Shown here piece after piece: positions 1 to 8,273 of a stretch of 52,039 nucleotides of DNA; the stretch's first letter is position 1, and every line of letters begins with the position of its first letter. Origin of the DNA: Pseudarthrobacter naphthalenicus (GTDB lineage: Bacteria > Actinomycetota > Actinomycetes > Actinomycetales > Micrococcaceae); the NCBI RefSeq assembly GCF_029076445.1, contig NZ_JARESG010000024.1, positions 1 through 52,039 of the forward strand. The letters are read 5' to 3'. The position numbers and the translations under genes were made by a program. The notes under the pieces were generated by a model. It was not told the DNA's origin and did not search any database. It was given only the letters and a program-made list of their open reading frames with translations.

Positions 1-1006
<1,006 letters not shown>

Positions 1007-1359
1007 GTCCAAGCCTCGTTTCATCGTTGAATATTCGAGTGTTCTTTTTCGCAATGCGAGAAAGATTTCTTGTCTTTCGAGAATAGATGAACACCTCCCG
1101 GCGGCGGAATTGCCCGGCTTCAAGCCCAGCCAAGACCGGCGGCCCGATTTATGCGGGGAACCGGTCCAACCGCCTCAAAACTAGCCTTGACCAGCGTATC
1201 CGGCCTGTCGGAAGCGTCTACAAGCGTGGTCTCCCTGAGCTCCTGCCGCGTTATCAACGGATTATGACTGCCCGAACAATCCGTTAGCTGACACCCGGGA
1301 TTGTTGCCCGTAGGCTCTTCACCGGCGGCTCAGTCCTGGCCCCGCCCCAAGGAGAACCA
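1007..1359. other. Intergenic region between divergent aceE and the SDR gene
   Basis: 353 bases with no convincing gene. It must hold the aceE promoter (leftward) and the SDR promoter (rightward). The half nearer aceE is noticeably AT-richer than its surroundings and contains the palindrome listed separately. The half nearer the SDR gene shows nothing recognisable apart from its ribosome binding site AAGGAG at 1349-1354. Confidence 0.6.
1044..1064. promoter_or_regulatory. 21-bp near-perfect palindrome upstream of aceE, putative operator
   Basis: Arms CTTTTTCGCA (1044-1053) and TGCGAGAAAG (1055-1064) are inverted copies with one mismatch around a single central A at 1054. The site is about 38 nt upstream of the chosen aceE start, where a repressor would cover the promoter. 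The shape fits a dimeric DNA-binding protein controlling pyruvate oxidation. I cannot assign the regulator; RamB- or PdhR-like control is only a guess. Confidence 0.5.
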
Positions 1360-2124
1360 GTGCTTAATGCCCAAGAACCAGACCTAAAAATCGCAGTTGT
1401 CACCGGAGCCGGATCCGGGATCGGCCGTGCTGTCGCCCGGCTCATGCTGGAAGACGGCTTCCGGGTAATCCTGGCTGGCCGGCGGGAGCCCCAGCTGCTT
1501 GAAACCTCGGGTGGGCATCCGAATGCCCTTGCCGTTCCCTGCGATGTCACGGACCCACACGACGTGGAGCGGCTTTTCGCCACTGCGGTCCGGCAATGGG
1601 GGAGGGTGGACGTGCTGTTCAACAATGCCGGCGTTTTCGGCCCCGCCGCCTCGGTGGACGAAGTCAGCCTGCCGGACTGGGAGGCGACGCTGGCTGTGAA
1701 CCTGACCGGAGCCATGCTCTGTGCCGCGGCCGCGGTGCGGGCCATGAAGGCCCAGTCCCCGCAGGGCGGGCGGATCATCAACAACGGATCGATCGCCGCG
1801 CATTCGCCGCGTCCCCGGACTGTTGCCTACACCGTCACCAAGCACGCCCTGACCGGACTGACCAAGAGCATCGACCTGGACGGGCGAGGCTTCGGCATCA
1901 CCTGCGGCCAGATCGACATCGGCAACACCGCCACCGAGCTGATGGACCACATCGGTGTCGGGTCCGGGGCCGTCCAGGCCGACGGGAGCCGCAAAGTGGA
2001 GCCCACCTTCCCGGTGGAGGACGCGGCACGCGCTGTCCTGCTAATGGCCCGGATGCCGGCTTCCGCCAGCGTCGGATCCATGGTGGTCACGGCGTCGGGA
2101 ATGCCGTTCATCGGACGCGGGTAG
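1360..2124 (+). CDS. SDR family oxidoreductase
   Basis: 254-residue classical short-chain dehydrogenase. The NAD(P)-binding glycine motif TGAGSGIG is near residue 17, NNAG near residue 88, and the catalytic block has a Ser in NNGSIAAHS followed by the YTVTK motif (Tyr-x3-Lys). The GTG start is preceded by AAGGAG with a 5-nt gap. An Arg-Arg after the second beta strand (AGRREP) suggests NADP(H) preference. The substrate cannot be told from sequence. The gene stands alone, transcribed away from aceE and convergent with uraH. Confidence 0.85.
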   Translation: MLNAQEPDLKIAVVTGAGSGIGRAVARLMLEDGFRVILAGRREPQLLETSGGHPNALAVPCDVTDPHDVERLFATAVRQWGRVDVLFNNAGVFGPAASVDEVSLPDWEATLAVNLTGAMLCAAAAVRAMKAQSPQGGRIINNGSIAAHSPRPRTVAYTVTKHALTGLTKSIDLDGRGFGITCGQIDIGNTATELMDHIGVGSGAVQADGSRKVEPTFPVEDAARAVLLMARMPASASVGSMVVTASGMPFIGRG

Positions 2125-2149
2125 CCGTTCGCCCCAGTGCGCGGACTGC

Positions 2150-2491
2150 TCAGCTCCCGCGGTAGCTCGAAAACGAAAAGGGGCTCAACAGCAGGGGGAT
2201 ATGGTAGTGCGGCTCATTCGTGTCCACCGTGAAGGTGAGTACGACCTCGGGGAAGAAGGCCGGGGTGTTCCGTGCCGCGAAGTACTCTGCAGTGGTGAAC
2301 TTCAGCCGGTACGTTCCGGAGGCCAGGACTTCGGGGCCGACTTCCTTCACTCGCCCGTCGGAATCAGTCTGCGCAGCGCCGATCTCAGACCATGAACCAT
2401 CGACCAGGGCGTGCAGGCTGACTGGCACCCCCGCCGCCGGCTTTCCTGTAGCGGTGTCGAGAATGTGGGTGGTTACATGTGAAATTGTCAC
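2150..2491 (-). CDS. uraH: 5-hydroxyisourate hydrolase (transthyretin-like)
   Basis: 113-residue HIU hydrolase, the second step of urate breakdown after uricase: it opens 5-hydroxyisourate to OHCU. Family marks are the N-terminal HVTTHILDTATGKPA block with the catalytic His, an internal YRLKF with the conserved Arg, the late HYHIPLLLSPF block and the C-terminal YRGS signature. Its GTG start overlaps the uraD stop by 4 nt (GTGA), so the two are translationally coupled and the product feeds straight to UraD. Uricase is not in the window. Confidence 0.93.
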   Translation of the reverse strand: MTISHVTTHILDTATGKPAAGVPVSLHALVDGSWSEIGAAQTDSDGRVKEVGPEVLASGTYRLKFTTAEYFAARNTPAFFPEVVLTFTVDTNEPHYHIPLLLSPFSFSSYRGS

Positions 2492-2985
2492 TCGTTGATC
2501 ATTCCTTCAAGTCTGTGCACTGCGATTTCACGCAGCTGCTGCTGGATTACGGACTGTTCCTGGTCCGGCGTGTTGGAGAGCCTCGCCTGGAGGGCATCCA
2601 GAATGTCTTCCTTGCTGCGGCCCGCAGCCCGGATCAGGAAGACCTGTCCGAACTTCTCTTCGTAGTTCCGGTTCCCTTCCAGGATTGCGGCCATAACGGT
2701 CGCCGGGGCAGCGCCGAGGGCTTCTTGTTCAGCCCGTGAGAGCCGCGCCTCGGAACTGTTTCCTTCTGCGCGTTCGCCTATCCGCGGGTGGTGAGACAGT
2801 GCACGCTCCACTTCCTCCGCTGTGAACGGGGAAGCTGCGTCACGGGCGCGGAGGAGCAGGTCGTCCCTGGATGAGAATGGCCGAGCGTCGGTAATCTCCT
2901 CGATCCACCTCGCTATGTCTAGACAGGGCCGCAGCGCAGCGACGATGTCAGAACGGGTGGACTTGTTGAACTCTTCGAGAAACAT
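2488..2985 (-). CDS. uraD: 2-oxo-4-hydroxy-4-carboxy-5-ureidoimidazoline decarboxylase
   Basis: 165-residue OHCU decarboxylase that converts the UraH product to S-allantoin. The HHPRIGER motif near residue 66 carries the catalytic His of the family, and the helical C-terminal part (EKFGQVFLIRAAGRS) is typical. I chose the ATG at 2985 because AAAGGGA lies 5 nt upstream; a GTG one codon earlier is only 2 nt from that site. First gene of a two-gene operon with uraH, preceded by a clustered inverted-repeat operator. Confidence 0.92.
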   Translation of the reverse strand: MFLEEFNKSTRSDIVAALRPCLDIARWIEEITDARPFSSRDDLLLRARDAASPFTAEEVERALSHHPRIGERAEGNSSEARLSRAEQEALGAAPATVMAAILEGNRNYEEKFGQVFLIRAAGRSKEDILDALQARLSNTPDQEQSVIQQQLREIAVHRLEGMINE

Positions 2986-3013
2986 CACATTCCCTTTGGC
3001 TTAACTCGAGACG

Positions 3014-3042
3014 AATTTCATCATATGAAATTGAAATTCCAT
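3014..3042. promoter_or_regulatory. Triple half-site operator upstream of uraD-uraH
   Basis: Two overlapping inverted repeats share their middle arm. AATTTCAT (3014-3021) and ATGAAATT (3025-3032) form a perfect 8-bp palindrome with a 3-nt spacer. ATGAAAT (3025-3031) pairs with ATTCCAT (3036-3042) with one mismatch. The array sits 29-57 nt upstream of the uraD start, where a purine-catabolism repressor would bind. The cognate regulator is not identified in the window. Confidence 0.55.
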
Positions 3043-3147
3043 TACGTAGTAGTGAAGCTTAGGAGTCTGTCCGTGTCAACCTCTCGGGGGCGTGCCTAAA
3101 AGCGGCGGCCGTCACAGTAAAAGTGAAGTAGCGCCGTAGGCAGCTAA

Positions 3148-3190
3148 CAGAACGGCAATTAAGCCGAAGTCAGAACGGCAACTAAGCCGA
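3148..3190. repeat. 23-bp-period tandem duplication at the 3' end of the lipoprotein gene
   Basis: The 20-nt unit CAGAACGGCAATTAAGCCGA at 3148-3167 recurs at 3171-3190 with one change (T to C). The second copy covers the stop codon and last codons of the lipoprotein gene read on the minus strand, so the first copy looks like a recent local duplication of the gene's tail. Confidence 0.7.
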
Positions 3191-3517
3191 GCACGCTTTT
3201 GTCAGTGCGTTGACTGAGTCGGCCGGCACCTGGTCGCCCGCTTCCGCAATCTCGCCCAGCGGCGTCGTAATTTCTGCGGGGACGCCGGCGGCATCAGCGG
3301 CGGAGACCAGCCCGCCCAGCAGCGCCTTGTCCGATGCGCTGACCAGCCCGTCCTCCACCACGGCGCAGACCTGCTTGCGGACACTGTCCGTGGCGGCGGT
3401 GGCCACCTTGGAGGCGGCCTCATTCGCGGCGCTTCCGGCCGCTTCCTGCACCGAACCACAGCCGGCCACAAGGAGAATCAGGGGGAGGGTGGACAGGGCT
3501 GCATGGCGGCGATTCAT
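3182..3517 (-). CDS. Small putative lipoprotein
   Basis: 111 residues. The N-terminus MNRRH is followed by a hydrophobic stretch and a lipobox LVAGC with the lipidation Cys at about residue 20, so a membrane-anchored exported lipoprotein is likely. The mature part is short, Ala-rich and predicted helical (EAAGSAANEAASKVATAA), with two further Cys residues that could form a disulfide. No family or function is recognised. It lies between uraD-uraH and the GntR regulator, in the same direction, separated by only 17 nt from the latter. Confidence 0.75.
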   Translation of the reverse strand: MNRRHAALSTLPLILLVAGCGSVQEAAGSAANEAASKVATAATDSVRKQVCAVVEDGLVSASDKALLGGLVSAADAAGVPAEITTPLGEIAEAGDQVPADSVNALTKACSA

Positions 3518-3534
3518 CCGTCCAGCCTAACGGC

Positions 3535-4227
3535 TCAGCCGGTGCCGGCTTCCCCGTGCACGTCAGCCAGGTTGTCCTCGGAACGGTCCAGGTACGCCAG
3601 CAGGAGCTCTGCCGCGCGGTCCAGTTCGCCGGCTTCCAGCGCAACGCAGATCGCCTCGTTGTCCCGGAGGTAGTGGTGATAGAACTGCCCGTCGACGGTG
3701 GCCTTGTGGAAGAACAGCCGCATCTCGGCCAGGACCTGCGCCATCATGCTGTTCAGCCGCCGGCTTCCCGCCAGGGCAACTATGGCGCCATGGAAGTGCT
3801 GGTTGGCGCTGCCCAGGGCTTCCTCGTCGCCTGCGGCCGCGGCCCGTTTGCCTTCCTCGACGGCGGCGCGGACGGCGGCCACGGCCTCCGGGCTTCCGCC
3901 GCCCCGCAGGGCGCTGACCTCGATGGCGCGCCGGACGGTGTAGACGTCATGGATATCCCCTGCTCCCAGGCTTGCCACAAAGACGCCCCGGTTGGGCTGG
4001 CGGACCACCAGCCGTTCGCTGGCGAGTTCGGCAAAGGCCTCGCGGACCGTGTTCCGGGAAACGCCCAGGTCCTCCGCGATGGTGGATTCGGTGAGCCGCG
4101 CGCCGGGAAGCAGGGCCCCTTCAGCCAGCTGCAGGCGAAGTTCATCCGCCACCCGCTCGGCCACGGACGGAACGGCCACGCGGAGGCGGGGTGCGGCGGT
4201 GCGGAGTGCGGGGTCAGGTGTGGCCAT
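3535..4227 (-). CDS. GntR family regulator, FadR-type (FCD domain)
   Basis: 230 residues. An N-terminal winged helix (residues about 20-90) carries the GntR signature: VADELRLQLAEGALLPGARL, then LGVSRNTVREAFAELASERLV and QPNRGVFV. The C-terminal all-helical FCD ligand domain has the Asp/His metal-site pattern (DVYTVRRAIE, then NQHFHGAIV). It is divergent from pxpA with a 106-nt gap holding a site that fits the FadR-subfamily consensus, so it probably represses the pxp operon and itself in response to 5-oxoproline or a related acid. The ligand is inferred from context only. Confidence 0.9.
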   Translation of the reverse strand: MATPDPALRTAAPRLRVAVPSVAERVADELRLQLAEGALLPGARLTESTIAEDLGVSRNTVREAFAELASERLVVRQPNRGVFVASLGAGDIHDVYTVRRAIEVSALRGGGSPEAVAAVRAAVEEGKRAAAAGDEEALGSANQHFHGAIVALAGSRRLNSMMAQVLAEMRLFFHKATVDGQFYHHYLRDNEAICVALEAGELDRAAELLLAYLDRSEDNLADVHGEAGTG

Positions 4228-4269
4228 ACCTGTGAATTTACATGATCGTCACATCGTTGAATCGAAGAA

Positions 4270-4280
4270 TTGTTGAACAA
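4270..4280. promoter_or_regulatory. FadR-subfamily GntR operator (TNGTNNNACNA match)
   Basis: TTGTTGAACAA matches the TNGT-N3-ACNA consensus known for FadR-type GntR regulators. It is the core of a 13-bp palindrome (4269-4281). It lies in the divergent gap, 54 nt upstream of the pxpA start and 43 nt upstream of the regulator start, so one site could control both directions. Confidence 0.65.
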
Positions 4281-4333
4281 TCCTGAAATTTAGTGCATTC
4301 TGGTAACACCACTCCATGAGACGGGGATCACAC

Positions 4334-5092
4334 ATGACAACCATCGACCTGAACAGCGACGTCGGCGAGTCTTTCGGACGCTGGACCCTGGGCGACGACG
4401 CAGCGATGTTCGGCTCCGTGTCGAGCGCCAACGTGGCCTGCGGCTTCCACGCCGGCGATCCCGGCGTCATCCGCCGGACCTGCCGGGCCGCGGCGGCCGC
4501 GGGAGTCGTCATCGGCGCCCATGTCAGCTACCGGGACCTCGCCGGTTTCGGCCGCCGCTTCCTGGACATCAGCCCCGGCGAACTGGCCGACGACGTCGTC
4601 TACCAGATCGGGGCACTGCAGGCTCTCGCAGCAGTTGAGGGAGCACGGGTCCGGTATGTGAAGCCGCACGGTGGCCTCTACAACGCCATTGTCACCCACA
4701 GCGCCCAGGCGCAGGCCGTCGTCGACGCCGTGAAAGCCGTTGACCCCGGCCTGCCGATCATGGGCCTGCCCGGTTCTGAAGTCTTGCGGCTGGCAGAGAA
4801 GGCCGGACTGCGGGCGGTCAGCGAAGCATTCGCTGACCGGGCCTACAACCCGGACGGAACGCTCGTCTCCCGCTCGGCCCCGGGCGCGGTGCTTCACGAC
4901 ACGGCCGAAGTGGCGGAGCATGTATTAAGGATGGCAACCGAGGGATCGGTCAGGACCATCGACGGTTCCATCCTGAAACTCCGCGCGGAAAGCATCTGCG
5001 TGCATGGTGACTCACCCGGGGCCGTAGCCATGGCCGCGGCCGTGAAGTCCGCACTCGGCGACGCCGGCATCGGCATCAGCCCGTTCGCCTAA
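4334..5092 (+). CDS. pxpA: 5-oxoprolinase subunit A, LamB/YcsF family
   Basis: 252 residues, full family length. Signature blocks are DLNSDVGESFG at the N-terminus, ANVACGFHAGDP near residue 35, GAHVSYRDLAGFGRR, VKPHGGLYN and AFADRAYNPDGTLVSR. PxpA works with PxpB and PxpC in ATP-dependent opening of 5-oxoproline to glutamate. I chose ATG 4334 over ATG 4316 because GGGGA lies 6 nt upstream and homologues begin MTTIDLNSDVGE. First gene of the operon pxpA, transporter, pxpBC, biotin carboxylase. Confidence 0.92.
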   Translation: MTTIDLNSDVGESFGRWTLGDDAAMFGSVSSANVACGFHAGDPGVIRRTCRAAAAAGVVIGAHVSYRDLAGFGRRFLDISPGELADDVVYQIGALQALAAVEGARVRYVKPHGGLYNAIVTHSAQAQAVVDAVKAVDPGLPIMGLPGSEVLRLAEKAGLRAVSEAFADRAYNPDGTLVSRSAPGAVLHDTAEVAEHVLRMATEGSVRTIDGSILKLRAESICVHGDSPGAVAMAAAVKSALGDAGIGISPFA

Positions 5093-5170
5093 CCCGAAAC
5101 GTCCAGCCTGAACCGCACAGCCTGGCAGTCACCGCATCAACCAAGCCACCCTCACCCCCGGAGGAACCCC

Positions 5171-6523
5171 ATGACCAGCACCAACAAGGCAGCGAAGCCG
5201 GCATCCAGGAAACCGCCGCGCGGCGCCCTCAAGGCGTACGTCGCCAGCCTCACCGGCACCTCGCTCGAGTACTACGATTTCGCCATCTACTCGGTCGCAT
5301 CCGCCCTCGTGTTCCCCAAGATCTTCTTTCCCTCCAACGACGAATTCGTGGGGCTCCTGCTGTCCTTCTCCGCCTTCGCAGTGGGCTACCTCGCCCGCCC
5401 GATCGGCGGCGTCATCTTCGGCCGCCTCGGCGACAAAGTGGGCCGCAAGTACGTCCTGGTCTTCACCCTGGTGCTGATCGGCCTCGCCACCGTCCTGATC
5501 GGTGCGCTGCCGGACTACTCCGTCATCGGCGTCGCGGCCCCCGTCATCCTGGTTCTGCTGCGCCTTGCCCAGGGCATCGGCGTCGGCGGCGAATGGGGCG
5601 GCGCGGTACTGCTGTCCAGCGAATTCGGCGACCCCAACAAGCGCGGGTTCTGGTCCTCCGCGGCCCAGATCGGGCCGCCCGCCGGCAACCTGATGGCCAA
5701 CGGTGTCCTGGCCGTCCTGGCGGCATCGCTCAGCAATGAGGCCTTCCTGTCCTGGGGCTGGCGCGTGGCCTTCCTCGCCTCGGCAATCCTGGTGGGCTTT
5801 GGCCTGCTGATCCGTCTCCGGCTCGAGGAAACCCCGGTCTTCAAGGCCATCCAGGCACACGGTGAGCGCCCCAAGGCGCCCATCAAGGAGGTCTTCACCA
5901 CCGAACCCAAGGCCCTGATCTCCGCCGCACTTTCCCGCCTCTGCCCGGACGTCCTCTATGCCCTGTTCACCGTGTTCGTGGCCGTCTACGCCACCAAGGA
6001 ACTGGGCATGACCACCGGCAACGTGCTGGCCGCCATCCTTATCGGTTCCGCGTTCCAGCTCTTCCTGATCCCGGCTGCGGGCGCCCTCACGGACCGCTTC
6101 AACCGCCGCTGGGTCTACGGCATTGCCGCCGCGGCAACGGCAGTCTACATTCCGCTGTTCTTCCTGATGATCGCGGGCAGGTCCGTGCTGATGCTGACCC
6201 TCGGTGTGGTGATCGGCCTGGCCCTGCACGCCTTTATGTACGGCCCGCAGGCAGCCTTCATCACCGAACAGTTCCCGGCCCGTCTGCGCTACGCCGGCAG
6301 TTCACTGGCCTACACCCTGGCCGGCGTGATCGGCGGCGCCGTGGCTCCGCTGATCTTCACCGCCCTCTACGGCGCGGCCAACGGCGGCTGGTACCTGATC
6401 GCCGGCTACATCGCGCTCACCGCCGTCGTCACCATCGTGGGCATGCGCCTCGGCCGTGACCCGCAGCCGGAAGCGGACCTCCGCCTGCTCCACACTGACA
6501 ACGCCCACGGCAGCCACGCCTGA
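5171..6523 (+). CDS. MFS transporter, metabolite:H+ symporter (MHS) family
   Basis: 450 residues with about 12 membrane segments. MHS features are SLEYYDFAIYS in TM1, the loop motif GRLGDKVGRKYVLV between TM2 and TM3, RLAQGIGVGGEWGGAVLLSSE in TM4, and QFPARLRYAGSSLAYTLAG in the C-terminal half. Relatives carry ordinary organic acids such as shikimate, citrate or proline. Inside the pxp operon (78 nt after pxpA, 19 nt before pxpBC) it most likely imports 5-oxoproline or a similar lactam or acid. The start has GGAGG upstream. Confidence 0.88.
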   Translation: MTSTNKAAKPASRKPPRGALKAYVASLTGTSLEYYDFAIYSVASALVFPKIFFPSNDEFVGLLLSFSAFAVGYLARPIGGVIFGRLGDKVGRKYVLVFTLVLIGLATVLIGALPDYSVIGVAAPVILVLLRLAQGIGVGGEWGGAVLLSSEFGDPNKRGFWSSAAQIGPPAGNLMANGVLAVLAASLSNEAFLSWGWRVAFLASAILVGFGLLIRLRLEETPVFKAIQAHGERPKAPIKEVFTTEPKALISAALSRLCPDVLYALFTVFVAVYATKELGMTTGNVLAAILIGSAFQLFLIPAAGALTDRFNRRWVYGIAAAATAVYIPLFFLMIAGRSVLMLTLGVVIGLALHAFMYGPQAAFITEQFPARLRYAGSSLAYTLAGVIGGAVAPLIFTALYGAANGGWYLIAGYIALTAVVTIVGMRLGRDPQPEADLRLLHTDNAHGSHA

Positions 6524-6542
6524 GCGGCACGGCCGGATTCCC

Positions 6543-8273
6543 ATGGAAACCGTCAGCAACCCCGCCACAGCAGCCCGCGTTTTGTCCGTCAGGCCGGTGG
6601 GTACGACGGCGGTGCTCGCCGAACTCTCCGGGCTCCACGATGTGCTGGCCCTGCAGGCCCTCCTGCTGGAGCAGCCGCTGCCGGGCCAGGTGGACGTCCT
6701 GGCCGCCGCTGAAACGGTGATGGTCAGGGCGGACTCACCGGCCGCTGCGCGCCGGATGGCTTCGCTGCTGCTGGAGCTGGACCTGACGGCCCAGTCCCAT
6801 GCGGAGGGAAAGCTGGTCACCATCGATACCGTGTACGACGGCGAGGACCTCGCCGAAGTCGGCCGCCTCACCGGCCTGGGGGCGGACGGAGTGGTGGCCG
6901 CCCACACCGGGCAGATCTGGACCGTTGCCTTCGGCGGCTTCGCCCCCGGGTTCGGCTACATGGTGGGGGAGAACCAGTCCCTGGAAGTCCCGCGCCGCAA
7001 CTCCCCACGGACCGACGTGCCCGCTGGTTCCGTGGCCCTGGCCGGCAACTACTCCGCCGTCTACCCGCGGAAATCCCCGGGCGGCTGGCAGCTGATCGGC
7101 CGCACCGCCGCACGGATGTGGGACCTCAGCCGCGAGCAGCCGGCGCTGGCCGCGCCCGGTGACCGGGTGCAGTTCCGGGCCGTCCGGGAACTCGTGGAAG
7201 TTCCGGATCCTGAGGCTCCGTCTGGCTCGGAAGGGCCCGCGGTTACCGATCCTTCGCTTCAGTCCGGCCTCCGGATCCTGTCCCCGGGCCTGCAGAGCCT
7301 GATCGAGGACCTGGGCCGCCCCGGCCACGCCGGGCTGGGCGTGTCCGCCGCCGGCGCGCTGGACCGGTCCTCCCTGCGCCGCGCGAACCGGATCGTGGGC
7401 AACCAGCCCAATGCCGCCGTCGTCGAAACCGTTGCCGGCGGGCTGCGCGTGCAGGCTGCGGGGGACCAGGTGCTGGCCGTCACCGGCGCACCATCGGCAC
7501 TGACTGTTCTGACGCCGTCGAACGTTTCCGATGCGAACGGCACGGACAGCCAGGACGCGGAACAGGTGCGCGAGGTGCCCATGGCCACCGCCTTCGCCCT
7601 GCTGGACGGCGAAATCCTCACAGTGGGGCCGCCGGAGAGCGGCTTCCGCAGCTACCTCGCCATCCGTGGCGGTGTGGTTGCCGAGGCGGTGCTCGGCAGC
7701 CGGTCCACGGACACCATGTCCGGGATTGGGCCCGCACCGCTGGCCGCCGGGCAGCTGCTGGCAGCCGGTGCCGCCACGTCCTCCAACGTGGTGGGCAATC
7801 CCGAACTGCAGCCCGACTTTCCGGACGGCGGCGTGACGGTGCTGGACCTCGTACCCGGACCCCGGGACGACTGGTTCGACACCGCCGCGCTCGAGTCGCT
7901 GTGCAGCCAGGACTGGGCGGTGACGCCCCGCTCCAACCGGGTGGGCATGCGCCTGGCCGGTGAGCCGCTGCGCCGGAGCCGGGAGGGGGAGCTGGCCAGT
8001 GAAGGAACCGTGGCCGGCGCCGTCCAGATTCCGCCCGAAGGCCAGCCCGTGCTGTTCCTGGCGGACCACCCCATCACCGGCGGCTACCCCGTGATCGGTG
8101 TGGTGGTGGACCACCAGCTGGATCTCGCCGCGCAGATTCCCATCGGGGGCCGGATCCGGTTCCGCTGGGCTCCCGGCCACGGACCGGCCGCCGATACCTC
8201 CTCCGAACGGGCCAACGCTTCGCAGACAACAGATTCCCCCTCAACAGATTCCCCAGACAAAGTGAGTAACTGA
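6543..8273 (+). CDS. pxpBC: Fused 5-oxoprolinase subunits B and C (KipI-KipA / AHS1-AHS2 domains)
   Basis: 576 residues that join two proteins usually encoded separately. Residues about 1-215 form the AHS1/PxpB domain (GGFAPGFGYMVG, RTDVPAGSVALAGNYSAVYP, SPGGWQLIGRT). Residues about 240-550 form AHS2/PxpC (GRPGHAGLGVSAAGALDRSS, TPRSNRVGMRLAGEPLRR, GQPVLFLADHPITGGYPVIG). A low-complexity Ser/Pro/Asp tail ends the protein. The same two domains make up the carboxyltransferase part of urea carboxylase. The start is ATG 6543, 19 nt after the transporter. The stop overlaps the next start by one nt (TGATG). Known role of separate PxpB/C: 5-oxoproline hydrolysis. Confidence 0.88.
   Translation: METVSNPATAARVLSVRPVGTTAVLAELSGLHDVLALQALLLEQPLPGQVDVLAAAETVMVRADSPAAARRMASLLLELDLTAQSHAEGKLVTIDTVYDGEDLAEVGRLTGLGADGVVAAHTGQIWTVAFGGFAPGFGYMVGENQSLEVPRRNSPRTDVPAGSVALAGNYSAVYPRKSPGGWQLIGRTAARMWDLSREQPALAAPGDRVQFRAVRELVEVPDPEAPSGSEGPAVTDPSLQSGLRILSPGLQSLIEDLGRPGHAGLGVSAAGALDRSSLRRANRIVGNQPNAAVVETVAGGLRVQAAGDQVLAVTGAPSALTVLTPSNVSDANGTDSQDAEQVREVPMATAFALLDGEILTVGPPESGFRSYLAIRGGVVAEAVLGSRSTDTMSGIGPAPLAAGQLLAAGAATSSNVVGNPELQPDFPDGGVTVLDLVPGPRDDWFDTAALESLCSQDWAVTPRSNRVGMRLAGEPLRRSREGELASEGTVAGAVQIPPEGQPVLFLADHPITGGYPVIGVVVDHQLDLAAQIPIGGRIRFRWAPGHGPAADTSSERANASQTTDSPSTDSPDKVSN

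Noticed and set aside
5129..6229. Long minus-strand open frame opposite the MHS transporter
   Set aside because: Composition is Gly/Asp/Gln/His-rich and low-complexity, as expected for the antisense of a high-GC membrane protein gene. No ribosome site or recognisable motif.
6735..8180. 481-codon minus-strand frame opposite pxpBC
   Set aside because: Shadow frame: antisense of a clear two-domain protein, with His/Gly/Arg-rich sequence and no family features.
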